Shown here in pieces: positions 1-13,060 of a stretch of 64,000 bases of DNA. Below the pieces are notes generated by a model. That model saw nothing but the letters and a program-made list of their open reading frames with translations. It did no database searches and was not told the origin of the DNA. Location of the stretch: contig OY987263.1 in assembly GCA_963920665.1 (NCBI GenBank), positions 35,638,547 through 35,702,546 of the forward strand. Reading direction: 5' to 3'. Both the position numbers and the translations under genes were made by a program. This DNA is from Straminergon stramineum (Eukaryota; Streptophyta; Bryopsida; Hypnales; Calliergonaceae). Every line of letters starts with the position of its first letter. The first letter of the stretch is position 1.

Positions 1-402
1 GGCCGGCATGAAATTATACAACCAGGGTCCAGGGGAAATCATTCATGTGCATGCCAGGTGGGGGACCCGAGAGTGATAACTGCCTTTCCCAAGGACCCTT
101 GTTTATGGAAAATCATTGACCTCAAGTAAAAGAAAAAAAATATTAATTTAAAAATTAAAATGCAATGAAAATAAACAAGGGACGCAAGACACCCGCTCTG
201 GGCCTTTGGATCAGTCGCACAAGTTGTACCCAGACATTTTTGACCGTGACAATGGCTCGTCAAAAATTGGGGATAGTGCACGGCATTTGATACAACTGGG
301 ATTGCATGTTTGCACTGTGTGTTATAAGGGCTATTGTACATTGGTCTACAGTTACTCTGAAAATTGAGTCTAGGTTTTGTTCAGCTTGTTTTGCTTGTTT
401 GT
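1..402. other. Spacer, nothing recognised
   Basis: Moderately AT-rich. The frames on either strand are short and show no coding character or element ends. Confidence 0.6.
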
Positions 403-1334
403 TTAACCCCTAAACACCCAAACTGCGTTTTTTGGCAACACAGCAATTCTGGGCAGCTCACTACAAATGGAGTTTTTCTTTGTTTTCTTCGAAATTTTCA
501 CACAACATGTGCCCGAGGAGTATCTTCAAGGCCCAACAATTTTCATAACTTTTGACTTCATGGTTAAAAAGTTATTGCATGATATTTAATTTTCATTGTT
601 CTGTAGGCAGCCCAAAAATTTCTTTAAAAAAAACACTTTTTTAAGAAATAATAATCTGAAATTGGTTTTTTAGATTTATATATACATGGAAAACTTTGAA
701 TCATCCCATTTTGATTTATGAGATGAAAGTTATGAGGCGTTTTAGTTTGTAGGCAATTTTGGATTCTCTACTCTAAAATAAACTTTGAAGTCTTTCATTT
801 CACTCAATTTTTAATATTTTTTGAAAAAAAAAATCATAGGGTGTGTATTGTTTATTAAAACATTACAACCATTGGAATTGGAATTTTTCAATTCCATAAC
901 AAAATTCTTCACAATTTAGTATTTCAAATCATTATCTACTTCTTTGTACTTACTTTTTTTTCCTACATGTTGTACAATTTCAAATGATTTGAATTTTTTT
1001 CAAGCATGTAGCCAACTTGCCTTGAAGAATGAATCCAAAGAGTAACCACCATTTTGGAATTTTTTTCATACAAATGTGGCCTTGTGAAGTGCAGCTGCCC
1101 ATTTTTTCACAGGGCCAAAAAAGGATTTTTGCTAATTCAAATGCTAATATCTTACAATCTACACAGTGAAAAATCCTGAAATTTTTTCCACATCTTCTTA
1201 AATAAGCTTAATACAAGATCTTATGGTTACATGTGTCCAAAAATGTTTTTTTCTTAAAATTTGGTACTTGTTCTAGAAATGACAGTTTTGGAGCATTTTT
1301 GGTGAAAACATAGTTGAAAACATTTAGGAGTTAA
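403..1334 (+). mobile_element. TTAA element, family A (piggyBac-like MITE), 932 bp
   Basis: Begins TTAACCCCTAAACACCCAAA and ends CATTTAGGAGTTAA. It shares with other family A copies, in order, GCGTTTTTTGGCAACA, ATAACTTTTGACT-CATGGTTAAAAAG, CTACTCTAAAATAAACTTTGAAG, GTGAAGTGCAGCTGCCC and the CAAGATCTTATGGTTACATG region. There is no coding frame of note. TTAA flanks and CCC termini are known piggyBac traits; the superfamily call rests on those alone. Confidence 0.85.
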
Positions 1335-4300
1335 GTGGTCCGAAATGGGTTGCCTCCCCTAAACAAAACATAGAATCAATTTTTGCAAAAGAGGTTTTGA
1401 TTCATAAAAAGCAAAGGATCCAGTGTCTTGAAGTCACAGAATGTTATGAAGCCTTGTGTAACCTTATTTTCAAAAAATTAACGTTTATTTGCAATTTATT
1501 TATTTATTATAAAATAAAGTCTAAATTCTAAGTAATGTTTTGTTCAAATTCAGCATTTTCATTCCAATTTTCTTCATATTTTTAAGATGTAAAATTCACA
1601 GTACTCCATATTTAAATACTATTGTACTACAAATGAGCTCAGATGCACTGTGTGAATAAGTTACATCAAGTTCCATGAACTTTCTGAAATTCATTGTGTG
1701 AAATGACCAATTGTTGGATCCCATCACAAAATTTGCACCTGGTGTCAATTGCATGTAATATTATGCAAGAAACCGAAAAAAAATGTTACTGAAAAATGCT
1801 CGCATGGGTCTTTCCTCTGGTCTGTGTACTGTTCTTATTTCAATGGGAATCATGCATTTGTTCAAAAACAAAAACAACTTGGAATGAACTCTGGGTTAAA
1901 TTTTTTTTATAAATGTTACTTCGTACTTTAATCTCACTTCGTACTTTAATCTCACTTCTCCTACTGATGTCATTTAGTACACGGCAACATTTTTAAATTT
2001 CTCCTGTAGTTAAATATCAAATCCATAGTTCAGATTAATTCAGCCTTTCTTCTTTGCTTTATGCCGTGGTGGCTACAAAAAATTTACTTGAAGCTAAAAA
2101 TGATGGAATTTATGAATATTATTATTGTAGCTACAATGATTTTTTGTGTAGAGATTTAAAGTAAACTCTTCGTAACATTCTTATTAAATCTGAGTAAATA
2201 GTCATGTTTTCCTACTCAACTTCTAAAATCCCCAAAGTCTTCTCAGAGGACTCTTGAAGGTTCCTTAAAAATCTTTGTGCTATAAATTTTGAATTTCTAA
2301 TTTTGATGTTGAAGAATTGAGTTGAGAGTTATGTGAGAAAAAATTCAAAAGCACCCCACTTTGATTTTCATTCTTAAAAATAGTTGTTAAGCAGAAGTAG
2401 GTGCAAGAGAGAATGAAAATCAAAATTGTGAATAGCTCTAAAATGGGATTGAAACACACTAAACCAATAGTGAAATTGTTGTAGCAAGAGAATTGAAATT
2501 TGTGGAATTTTTTTTTAATTGTGAAAATTGGGTTAAAATAAGAATCTAACATGTTATTTTCTCAATAAAATGCAATGATTGCTTGCAAAACAAGAAGCTC
2601 CATTACATTCACATCACAACCATTTCAACATTGCATGAAAGATTTAAACCAACTTAATCATCTATTAAACACACATTAAATAACAATAATAACATTGCAC
2701 TCAAATATAACATACATGCTCATCCACAAGAGAAAACTTGAGAATAACCAACCTCTACTCGCATTTACAAATCCCCCTTAAATTTGATGTTCATCATAAA
2801 ACGTTAACCTTCTCACTAATATTTAATCCTTTCAAATACTACAAAATATATATAATAATAAATTCCCATCTCTAAATTCTTTCAAAAGGAACTTCTTTGA
2901 AGTTTGCATGTTGGATAGTATAAAGTCTCCTTTCTTACAAAGGTATGTTGTCCTAGTGTAACTTGTGCTATTTCAAATGAACTTCAAATGGGACCTAAGA
3001 TGAACAAATTATTTATTCACATCAATTTAATGTAATCCTTAGAAGGATGATAAAGCCATTTATATCCTTCCGTATGCATGAAACGTGTAGAATATTGATG
3101 AAATGTTATTTATTCTTCCCAAACCATGTACATTCATCCAAAATGTAGGGTTACCATTTGACTAACCATTTTAGAATTCTTATATACCACCCCTAAATGT
3201 GAAGCTATCACCAAATATCTCAATATCTTTCCCCCCCCTATGCAAAAAAATACTAAAAAAATGTTATTTGTGTCCCTTCCAAACTTGCAGATATACCTAC
3301 AAAGGATAATGCCCTCCACAATGCAATATCACATAAAACATTTCACAATGTTTACAGAAAGAGTCACATTAGTGACTTTTAGAAACATGGTTTGGGCAAC
3401 CCACCAAACGCTTGGTTATAGAGACTCACCCCTATTTTGTAGTTGATTAATTTTTTAGTTGTTAACCTCTCCTATCTAGATGGGGTCTCTAATTCCAAGT
3501 ATAAACTTCAAATTTTTTTATTTGTGGTTAGTAAGAAAATCTGGTGTTATTATCATGGAATGTATTGTATGAATTGATTCCCCTACCCTAAAATATGGTT
3601 ATTATAGACTAGAAAACTGACCAAAAGAAAAAAATACAACTAACCAAAATTCATCATGTAGGTGTTCTTATCGGTTCATTTCTCTAGCATATGCATAATG
3701 GACTTGTAGGGGAGGTTTAATGGAATTTTTTTTATATAGATGCCGAAACTTTTGGAATTTTTTCCTTCAAATCATATAGTATGAATATTTTTTGAAGTTT
3801 ATTTTTGATTATAGAATCAAATTTTATTTTTTGAAAATAACTAAATATTGCAAAAAGATCTATTGATCCTTCCTTTCACTTCCAATCCTATTTTTCTAGT
3901 ATGCATGCTCTTCTTGACAATGTTCATTGGATCCATTTGTAGTATTATATTAATCTTACCTCAGAGCATCTCCACCCTTTCACAACAAAAGTATCACACC
4001 AAATGGCTTTTCACAAGCTCAACCTTCCTTATGGGCTCCACTTCAAAACTAACCCTCCTCACTTTGTCTTGCCATATTTTTGTATGATATTTAGAAATCT
4101 ACTATTGCTTTGCACTCTCATTGGTGGGAGGTATTGTTTTTGCAAAAAAGAGGCAACAAGAATATAGTCAATCAAATACAATGAGTCCCCATGAAGATGG
4201 TGTTTCGAGTGCTTACTTGGCCCAAGTCAACTAGTTTTTGGACTTGGCATGTTTGGAGTGGAGGAAATTTTCAAGGACGGGTTTTGCATTTGCCAAACCA

Positions 4301-4942
4301 AGGAGCTCCTATTGTTAAATTATTGTATTTTCAATTCTACTCATTTATAGACATTTTGGGGGGCAACATTGACAATTGAAGTAGATTGTCAATTCTGTCA
4401 GCCATAGATAGTTGAAGAAGTTGCAAAGAAGTGGCTATTCAATACTATCGATTAGCCACCTAACTCACCCTATGGTTGTGCCACCAACCTCACCATACTC
4501 ACCATACTATTGAATCAACACTATCTTGTAGCTTTTCTAAGGCGGTCTCCCCCAACCACCACTAACTGCTATTGTACCTAATTACTATTATTAGATTACA
4601 TAAATTTGTATATTGTCTTATTGGCAACACACCCAAAGATGCGACATTTGGATTGTTTATGTAAAAGTTAGGAAAGAACAAAGTTTGGTTCTAAAAGCAT
4701 TTCTTCCACATAGGTACATAATTGATTTTGGAGATGTATGTACATAGAGTGAAGATGGCGGTTTAGGGTTAGTGGTGCATTTGGGGTGCCCATTGTCGTA
4801 CATGAAATAGTGGAGATGCATGTCAATCTTCCCCTTGGGCATCCTAGTCTCTCCCCTAAGTTTATGGAAATCATGAAATATCACTTCAAATTTTGTAGGA
4901 TATCCCGAGGATGAAGACTAATGAAGAACCAAAATATGCCTT
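1335..4942. other. AT-rich spacer, nothing recognised
   Basis: No TTAA-bounded element, spliced gene or RNA gene was found. It contains only short chance frames. Confidence 0.5.
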
Positions 4943-5167
4943 TTATCCATAAACGTCGACATAGATGTTTAGTGTCCAATGGATGATAGAGTATCTTTTT
5001 GTGGGGGACAGAAGTGTAACTATTCATCCTTGGAATTTTGTGTGGAGGAAAGGGGAGATCTTCTACACTAGTTTGACTCCCAATGAATATTTTTGTTTTT
5101 TAAAAATTAGATGATGTCACACGGTTCCCAAAGCGATGATTTCCACAATCACCAGTCTGTCCTTTAA
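4943..5167 (-). mobile_element. TTAA element, family B, about 225 bp
   Basis: Shows the family B string in reverse orientation: CATCCTTGGAATT, GGAAAGGGGAGATCTTCTAC, TTTGACTCCCAATGAATATT, GATGATGTCACACGG. The left end has decayed to TTAT; the right TTAA (5164-5167) is shared with the family F element. Confidence 0.8.
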
Positions 5168-6128
5168 CCCCTCAACGCCCAAGGCCTAAACAAGTCCAAA
5201 AACAACATTTTTTTTGAAGTTTTATAGATATAACTTTCACTAAGTTATAGAGATCTCAACCATACAATATTGTAGTGCACTTGTTATAGATTACATACAC
5301 CAAATTTGGTTTCATTTGACCATATAGATTGAAAGATTATAATGTTTTAGTGGTGAAAAAGGATGCTGAATTTTTCCTAATAATACATTTGGAGGTGAAA
5401 TTTGATTTCTAACTCTACTCAAATGAAGAAACTTTAAGCTATAAAGTGATTCAAAATCAGCATAAAAACACATTGATGAAAAAAAAAATATCATTCAATT
5501 GACTCATTGTGTTAGCAAAATGACTTTGAAATGTCAAAAAATAGCAAGAAAAGTTGCTAAAAATACATCAAAAACTAAACCTCCTTCTACTAAAATGCTT
5601 CTCAGTCACTCATAACTTTTGGGATTGATATGAAATTTTATACACACAAACTAATATGTGCAGCTTTTCCAAAAAAATTTATTCAAAATGAACATTGTAT
5701 GAAGAAGAAACAAGCTATTGAAGTTCATTGTAATTCAAAAATGTCAGGATTTTGAACTTCAAATTGCTCCCAGACATTCAAAACAATTTGGATTGATATG
5801 AAAATTCTATCAAAATAACTAGACTTCAAGGGAAACATAACCCAACAAATTTTATTGGAAACGAACTTTGGATGAAGGAGATACAAGCCCCCGAAGCTGC
5901 AGCCATCAAATGCAGTTTGGTGAACTCAAATTGAACTTGTGAACTTCGGTTGGCTTCCAAAAATTCATCAAATCTTGTATTGATCTGAAAATTTTACCAC
6001 ACAAACTAGAAGAGAGAGCGCAAATTTTCCAACAAGTTTTATTGAATTCGGACATCAGATGCAAAAGTTACAGCACTTTGAATTTGACCTTAGGACACTT
6101 TTGGTCCCCTTGGGCGGTGAGGGGTTAA
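5164..6128. mobile_element. TTAA element, family F, 965 bp
   Basis: The inverted ends are clear: TTAACCCCTCAACGCCCAAG at the left, and the reverse complement of the right end is TTAACCCCTCACCGCCCAAG, one mismatch in 20. The interior is AT-rich with repeated 'tgatatgaaaattttat-cacaaactag' phrases and no coding frame. This is the only copy in the window. Confidence 0.87.
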
Positions 6129-6407
6129 GGGTGAACTTAGTGCCAAAGTTCCTGAAGAAAACATTCACCCAACTCCTTATTAGTTACAGTACAGTACATG
6201 GACTTTAGGTGAGTGAGTAGCCTTAACTTAGCCTCCCCTGATGCGACTCCATCTTTGTGTGCAAATTTCCTCCAGTGTTTTGTGGGAACTCATTGCATGT
6301 GTCTTGGGAGCTTCATTGTCCTTGGAACTGGATCTGTGCTAATAAGTTAATAATTCTGGGTTTGTTTGTTTCCATGAGCCTCGTCAACATCCCCAGGTGA
6401 GCAGGGA

Positions 6408-6700
6408 TAAGCTTGAATGCTGGGCCGGTGTGACCGTGGAAATCAGGCATTTTGGAACTGTATGACATCATCCACTTTTTAAAAAATAAAAAATACTCAT
6501 AGGGAGTCAAACTTTTGTAGAAGATGGAAATTGTCCATGTGTTTCAAAAAAACAAAAAACAAAAAAACAAACACTTTTGTAGAAGATCTCCCCTTTCCAC
6601 CCCTAATTCTGAGGATGAATAGTTGCAATTATATCCTATAGAGGAGAATTCCTTGATGTTCATTGGATAAAAAACGCCCGCCACATCATTTAGGGATTAA
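6408..6700 (+). mobile_element. TTAA element, family B, interrupted by a retroposed poly(A) tail
   Basis: Contains GGAACTGTATGACATCATCC, GGGAGTCAAAC, GATCTCCCCTTTCCACCCCT and GGAGAATTCCTTGATGTTCA, and ends TTTAGGGATTAA. The left end is degraded. A 47-bp insertion at 6526-6572 splits it. Confidence 0.75.
6526..6572 (+). mobile_element. Ultra-short retroposed tail, 47 bp, 15-bp target duplication
   Basis: GGAAATTGTCCATGTGTTTC is followed by an A-rich tail (AAAAAAACAAAAAAC...). It is flanked on both sides by ACTTTTGTAGAAGAT (6511-6525 and 6573-6587). Other family B copies read through this point without interruption. Poly(A) plus a long target duplication is the signature of target-primed reverse transcription, here keeping only about 20 bp of body. 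Confidence 0.85.
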
Positions 6701-6837
6701 CCCTATAAGGATGTGGCCCTCCAAAGCCAAAGTAGTCACCAAAATTCTCTGCTTACTAGACCAATAGGTGCATTCTTTTTTTCTATAGTCAACAATGAAG
6801 TCATCCATTGGACCATTTTAGTCCACATCATCCTTAA
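6697..6837. mobile_element. TTAA element, family E, about 140 bp
   Basis: Lies exactly between two family B elements and shares a TTAA with each. A related segment occurs at 27766-27930 (GGACACAACCCC-ATGACCAA-GTAGTCA-CAAAA-TTGCT, then ACCAATAGG, then CAACAGTGAAGTCATCCAT). Terminal inverted repeats are weak (AAGGATGTGG against AAGGATGATGTGG). Confidence 0.6.
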
Positions 6838-7051
6838 CCCTTGAACGTTGGGCTGGTGACTATGGAAATCAAGCATTTTGGAACCGTGTGACATCATCTA
6901 CTTTTAAAAAAATTCAAAAATACTCATTGGGAGTCAAACTATTGTTGAAGATCTTCCCTTTTCACCCCTAATTCCAATGATGAATAGTTTCACTTCTGTC
7001 CTACAGAGGAGAATTCCTTGACATTCATCTGCCGCGTCGCTGAGGGGTTAA
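6834..7051 (+). mobile_element. TTAA element, family B, 218 bp
   Basis: A well-preserved copy. It begins TTAACCCTTGAACGTTGGGC, contains GGAACCGTGTGACATCATCT and GGGAGTCAAACTATTGTTGA, and ends CGCTGAGGGGTTAA. The terminal inverted repeat is short, about 12-14 bp. Confidence 0.85.
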
Positions 7052-7073
7052 AGGATTAACTTATGGGTTGCAA

Positions 7074-7131
7074 CCTTTTTTTTTCCTTCTCCTTCTTGAA
7101 ACATGGACAATTTCCATTGATAGGAGTGGCG
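7074..7131 (-). mobile_element. Ultra-short retroposed tail, 58 bp, 9-bp target duplication
   Basis: On the minus strand it reads ...CAATGGAAATTGTCCATGTT then TCAAGAAGGAGAAGG and a short A run. It is flanked by GGGTTGCAA (7065-7073 and 7132-7140). It is the same tail family as 6526-6572 but keeps slightly more body. Confidence 0.75.
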
Positions 7132-7868
7132 GGGTTGCAAATTTTGTCTGCCAAACTGAACCCACGGACAACTGAAGGAAGTTAAAATTCTGCAAAACAC
7201 TCACATGTTTTCCAGGTCACTGCACTTCCAGTTCCGGACAGTCACTTGGCCGGCTATGCAGCAGCAGCAGCAGCAGAATCCAGCTCGACTGATATCACAT
7301 CATATCATTAACTTAGTACTGCTGATGAGGGGGATGGTTTTTGGGTTTTTTAATGTTTCTGAAAGAACAGGAATCCACTCATTGGCAACACTCCATGTTC
7401 AGTTGGGGAATTCAATTGGAAGGGACAGAAGTCCATCTGTGGATTGCTAAGGTAGCTCCTTTTTGTCAGAGCTTGTAAAATAGTACCAAATTTAGACAAC
7501 TTTGGGGGAGGATGGAGGATGGAGGAGGATTGGGTCTTTGTGTATCAGTGGAGCACATTTTAGAAAAAAGGAAAAAATAAAATGGACACCATTGATAGAC
7601 TAGGGAGGGATTTTGTAATCCTTGAAGGACTTTTGGGGGCCCCTTGGGATATTGTTCGTTGAGAATCTTTGGAACTATTGCCTATCCATTGTATGGAACC
7701 ATTGAAGGGTGTGGGGATTCTTTTGTGTGGGGAATTAAATAGATTGAGTAGTTGCTCGAGAAATTAGAAATCTACAAGATTATTGAGGTTGATTGGAGGA
7801 CAACTTAGTTGGTTCTTTAGCTAATCGTGTATATTGCTTGTGCCTTATGCCCTTTTCTTGCATTGTCT

Positions 7869-8093
7869 TTAACTCCTAAATGACGTGGTGGATGTTTTGT
7901 GTCCAATGAATGACAAGGAATTCTCTTGTGTAGAACAGAAGTACAACTATTCATCTTTGGAATTAGGGGTGGAAAGGGGAGATCTTCTAAAGTAGTTTGA
8001 CTCCCAATGATTATTTTTTTTTAAAGTGGATGATGTCACATGTTTCTGAAATGGTTGATTTCCACAGTCACCAGCTCGTAGTTCAAAGGTTAA
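7869..8093 (-). mobile_element. TTAA element, family B, 225 bp
   Basis: Starts TTAACTCCTAAATGACGTGG, contains GGAATTCTCTTGTGTAGAAC, AATTAGGGGTGGAAAGGGGA and GATGATGTCACATGTTTC, and ends CGTAGTTCAAAGGTTAA. Both TTAA flanks are intact. Confidence 0.85.
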
Positions 8094-10260
8094 GAGTTGT
8101 TTGCTGCACGGTTTGGTTGAGAGAGAAATAACATGTTGGCAAGCCCCTATTTATGTTAGGTTTCAATGTCAAGACTTTGGCAACAATAAATGTCTTGTTG
8201 TGAATCCTATGCATGAGTAGTAAATGGAATACGTGGGAATCTTCATTGCCTATAAACCCTTCCCTTGTTTGCCACCCCACTTTCGAAACTTGACCAACTT
8301 CCGGTTTTTTTGTTGGGACTACCAAAAGTCTCATTGTCCTACATGGAACTCTTATGTCATTCAAAGGTTAAATGGATGGGGATGGATATGTTTACCTTAG
8401 AGGAAACCAACCTTGTTAGGTGGTGTTTCTACATTTTTTTTTCAATTCTCCAAATTAAAAAAGATTGCTTTCAAAAAATGCAAAACATCACCTAACAAGA
8501 GCTTCCAACTTGGATCACAATATGATGATTCATAATTGTCATGCCTTCTAAAGCATTGTTATGTGCGTCAATAAAGTGGATCTTCAAGTAAAATTGAACC
8601 TTCAAATATTGTTTTGTGTGGTTTCCTTCAAGTATAACTAATATTATGCAAAATCACTAAAATCAATAACTTAGAATAAATTCTTGTCGCCATCCCAACC
8701 AACCAACAAAGTTAAAAATTAAAAAAATCTTGGTGGAAGTAGAGGGATAAAGTTAGATTGATATGAATCATGTCATAACTTCATTGGATGACAATTAGTC
8801 TAGCAACGTGATGCAACCATGGAAACCTCCCTCACTAAGGTTGTATCCACAAACCATTGTACCAAGAGAGTAGGATCAGAATATATTTCTATTGGCTAAA
8901 TACTTAATTGTTTTCATAAATAAGATCAAACAAATGCTAAAAAAATGATTTTTTATATTTTTTCTAATACAAAAAAAAATAATTAAATACAATTTTCCTA
9001 TAATCTTGGCATCTATTATTAGAAACATTTTCCAACTCACTTGTTCTCTAAGGTAGAAACACCCAAAATTGTCCACGTTCCGAGTAATGTACAATAGAGC
9101 TCTTAAAAAATGTCCCTTGTAAAATGTCATTAAATCATCCCCTTGCAAACTGCTCATTGGTTGACAAGGAAAATTGTCAAGTTTTGTTTTCAAGTCCACC
9201 TACGTGACAATTTTTGTGGTCTACAACTTTGAAGATTGATAAAAAAAAATACATGCCATATCCAAAAGTTGTAATTATTTTTTTGAAAATTCATGATTTT
9301 CAATTGCTAATGCTACAAAAATATATTTTTTCTAGCAAAAGGTGCCTCCACCTACGCTCAAATTGCTTATATTGACAGTTTTGGGTGCTTCCACCATATG
9401 TACGTATTGTGCACCCACCAATAATAAGTTACCCTTATGTGCACCTGTAAATGTGCAGACCTTTAATCGCGGACCATACGTATACATTTAATTTTCAAGT
9501 GGCCATTTTGAGCACACATATGGTCCGTCTATGAGTACACTTAGTTATGCGTAAGTTATTTCCTGTGCATGTTCCATCTGCCAGCATTTGTTTGTTTGTT
9601 GTTGGACTCGGCAAAAGTGACAATATGCTTATTTTGTGCTCCACGCTCAAAGTTATGGAGTACTTACACATCTCGTCAGTAATTGACAGTCGCAAGTGTG
9701 GGCGGTCTTCCTTTTTGGCGTCCTCCAAAATGAGATGAGTTTTAACATAACTGAGCAACTTGAGTGGGCTGCAGCAGCACCTGCAGGAGGTTGCTCGTAT
9801 TTATACAGTCATGTCTGTTATTTCCATTTTTCAGTATGGCCATTTTCTCTTCATTTTGTTTAAATTTAAAAATTTAAAAAATTTAAAAAGTTCTGGAGTT
9901 CTGTCTGAAGGTGTTATCTTCAAAATTATTATAAAAAAATAATTTTTTGTTTTACATTCAGTTGCAGTTATAAATATGACAAAAAACATATAGGGTATAA
10001 ATTGTCTTTTGTTGAACCATTGAGTGTATATTCATAAAAGAATGTAAACAATTGATGCACAATGATGATCAGTTTTTAGTTTGTAAGTTGAGAATTTCAG
10101 ATTCTCACATGTCTCGTCATCATCGTCATCATAGTTTAAAATTTCAATGGCAAAACAATCATTTGGATTTTGAAGGTAAGGTAGGAGGTCCATGAAGCAC
10201 TGGCTCCTACAGGCTCTCTATGATAACAATCACCCACCTTCTCAAATGTACACTATTGTT
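8094..10260. other. AT-rich spacer with one less AT-rich patch (about 9340-9800)
   Basis: The patch at 9340-9800 carries overlapping frames of 87 and 63 codons on opposite strands, with no recognisable product. No terminal repeats were found around it. Confidence 0.45.
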
Positions 10261-10267
10261 GTATGTT

Positions 10268-10620
10268 TCTTTTTCTTTTTTCATTTAGAAATCCAGTGTT
10301 TATTCTAGAAATGCACATGGAACAAACAGTAGAAAGCTGAGGGCCAGGACCTGGAGAGAAAAAAACTTAAAAATTAAAGAGTTAAGTTACAAAAAGGACA
10401 CATGAATGGGTTTCTTCAGGTTCCAAGTGATGATGTTATTGGATCAAGAACCAAAGAATGGTGACCTAAGCCATGTGTTGTCGAATTTCCTAATGAATTT
10501 GGAGGATTTCGCTGAGGGCTTGCCACAAAGGATGGAGGTTTGATGCTAGACAGTTCTCCCGTGATCAAGAGTTGCCTCCCACATTGCATGTTCCATCTTC
10601 GCTTGAGAACACACAACTTG
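10268..10620 (-). mobile_element. LINE-like 3' end with decayed coding remnant
   Basis: On the minus strand a frame reads SSKFIRKFDNTWLRSPFFGS, then a stop, then ITWNLKKPIHVSFL and a stop at 10387-10389. A roughly 120-bp 3' tail ending in an A/G-rich run follows. A second copy at 13700-13979 preserves the same reading frame, so the similarity is at protein level. I do not recognise the domain. A non-LTR element's C-terminus or a retroposed gene both fit. Confidence 0.55.
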
Positions 10621-10621
10621 G

Positions 10622-11554
10622 TTAACCCCTAAAGGACCAAGGTGTTTTTTTTGGCAACATAACTTTTTGGGGCACGTATATGTGACTAAAGATTTCTATG
10701 TTTTTGGCCCAAACTTTAATAGAAGGTCTGGATGAAGAATATCTTTCATGTGCATTAAATTTCAAGGCATTTGGAAATATGAGTGAGAAGTTATGGCCTA
10801 ATATGTAGTTTGTTTCTCAACTCAAGCACTCGGGGCAAATTTGAAAAAGTCATTTAAAAAATAAATAAAAATTGGAAATTGGTTTTCTAGATTTATATAT
10901 ACATAGAAAGCTTTTAATCATTCCATTTTGATCAATGAGTCAAAAGTCATGAGAAGTTTTAGTTTGTAGGTAAGTATGGATTCTCTACTCTAAAATAAAC
11001 TTTGAAGTCCTTTATTTAACTCAATTTCTAATATTTTTTTAATGCAATTAAAAACATTAGATGTAGATTTTTTATTACAACATTACAACCATTGGGATTA
11101 GGATTTTTCAATTCCATTGATAAATTGTTAACAATTTAGTAATTTGAATCATTCTCTACATCTTTCTACTTACTATTTTTTTCCTATATGTTGCACAATT
11201 CCAAATGATCTGAAAATTTTCAAGCATGTAGACAACTTTCATTGAAGAATGAATCTAAAGAAGCACCACCATTTTGAACATTTTTTCATATAAATGTGAC
11301 CTTGTGAAGTGCAGCTGCCCGTTTTTTCACAGGGCCTAAAAAAGGATTCTTGTCACTTCAAATGCTAATATCTTGCAATCTACACGGTGGAATTTTCTGA
11401 ATTTTTGTCCACATCTTCTCAATCGAGTGTACTACAAGATCCTACGGATATATGTGTCCAAAATGATATTTTTCAAAAATTTGGCATTTGTATTAGAAAT
11501 GGCAGTTTTCAAGGGTTTTTGGTGATAACATAGTCAAGGAACTTTAGGGGTTAA
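10622..11554 (+). mobile_element. TTAA element, family A, 933 bp
   Basis: Starts TTAACCCCTAAAGGACCAAG and ends ACTTTAGGGGTTAA, both close to the family consensus. Interior landmarks match 403-1334 throughout, including GTGAAGTGCAGCTGCCCGTT near 11305. It is full length and non-coding. Confidence 0.88.
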
Positions 11555-12779
11555 TACATTTTCTTAATACAACATTGAATTTGACAATAAAAAGTGCACT
11601 AGTAGAAACATGGTCTAAGTTGCTATGTGTAAACCAAAATAATGACCCATGAGAAGAGCCACATAGCAACTTAGTCTTATTTATCTACTAATACTAGATG
11701 TCCACTAGTGATGGGCACACATGTCCGTGTGACTTTCACTCTAATCACCAATAATTTTGTATGACACAAAACTTGCCATCATTTAGGAAAATTTTGAAAA
11801 AATACAAAAAATAATTATGTTTCAATATTATCAAAAATTTTCTTTCTATTCCTATTTCAGGGATAAAATGCAAGGATTACAAAGGACAATTTTTCCAACA
11901 ATGTTTTAACCCATTCGAGTTTCCGTCACAAATTTGTTATAAATGGAAAATATTTCTCTTTTTTTTCTTCAAATTCTACCACTGATTTCAAATTTAATGA
12001 AGCATAAATCATCATAATTCAAATTTGGAGACTCTAGTCCAAAACCAAACTTTTGTACTTGAGCTTCTGTGTGTATTGCTATATTGTAGTTGAATAACAA
12101 GTGACTTCTATTTGCAAAGGTATCGATGAACTAAAATAAAGGACCATGGAAGGTTAACTTAAATTCAATGACTATTGAATCACCCTGAAGTTAGGGATAC
12201 CCAGATGTGTCTTTGACCCAATGCACCCTCTTTACTAGACATACATCTAGTTCGTCAATATCTACCTCCGTTGAAGAAATGATTTTCGAATATCTATCCA
12301 AAAACTTTGATATTGTATAATTTTTGCATGGAATACCCAAATGAAACATTTTTGGTCCGTTGAAATCCTCCTTCAATTGCCAATAAGAAAATATAAAAAT
12401 TTGACAAGTCTAATAATAACAACTATGATCTACAAGAAAAATGTTGTTTTGGGGTGTCATTAATTTATAATCAAGAAATTTTTTCTTGGTCACCATCATT
12501 GTGACTATTTTTAGCAAAGACAAATAAAAACTAAAATTAAGCTGAAATTTCCCCCCAAAGACATTTTGATATTAGAGTTAATTGTAAAGTGTGTGCAATG
12601 CAAAACCAAGAGTTAGAGTTTGAGAAAAAAACGTAGGGTGAAACTCTTTGAAGCACCAAACTAGAGTCCAATGGAGTTTGTTGTTGTATTTCTTTTGTAC
12701 CATTCTTAATTAAACCTTCCCTTCGTTTTTTGAAAGAAATAATGACTAGTATCCCATAAGTGTACAAAGCCTTCTTCAA
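11555..12779. other. AT-rich spacer, nothing recognised
   Basis: A phrase around 12660-12720 (TTGTATTTCTTTTGTAC, AGTTAA/AATTAA-CCTTCCC) is faintly matched near 39930-39970, hinting at a shared, heavily decayed repeat. Confidence 0.45.
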
Positions 12780-13060
12780 AATTGACAATTTGAGAAAAAT
12801 CAATACATAGTGCTATTTGGAAGAATGTTTTGGAATTGCCAGACAAATAACACTTGTAAATTTTGAGTTGTAGATTTCATCCATACAGTTAGATTCACCT
12901 ATTTTATCACCAATATTTTTTTTATATAAATTTTGAAAGCTTAAATTTTAAAATTCCTTCAAAATTCAATTGCAAGCGAAATATTATCATTTTTTGAGCT
13001 AAATTTGTTGGAATGGATTTGAAATGAGGCTCTCTTGACATGGTGATTTTATGTATTCTT
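12780..13060 (-). mobile_element. TTAA element, family C, reversed fragment
   Basis: The reverse complement matches the second half of family C: TTGGAATGGATTTGAAATGA, AAATTTGTTGGAATGG, AAATATTATCATTTTTTGAG, and ATTTTGAGTTGTAGATT. No TTAA terminus is preserved. Confidence 0.65.
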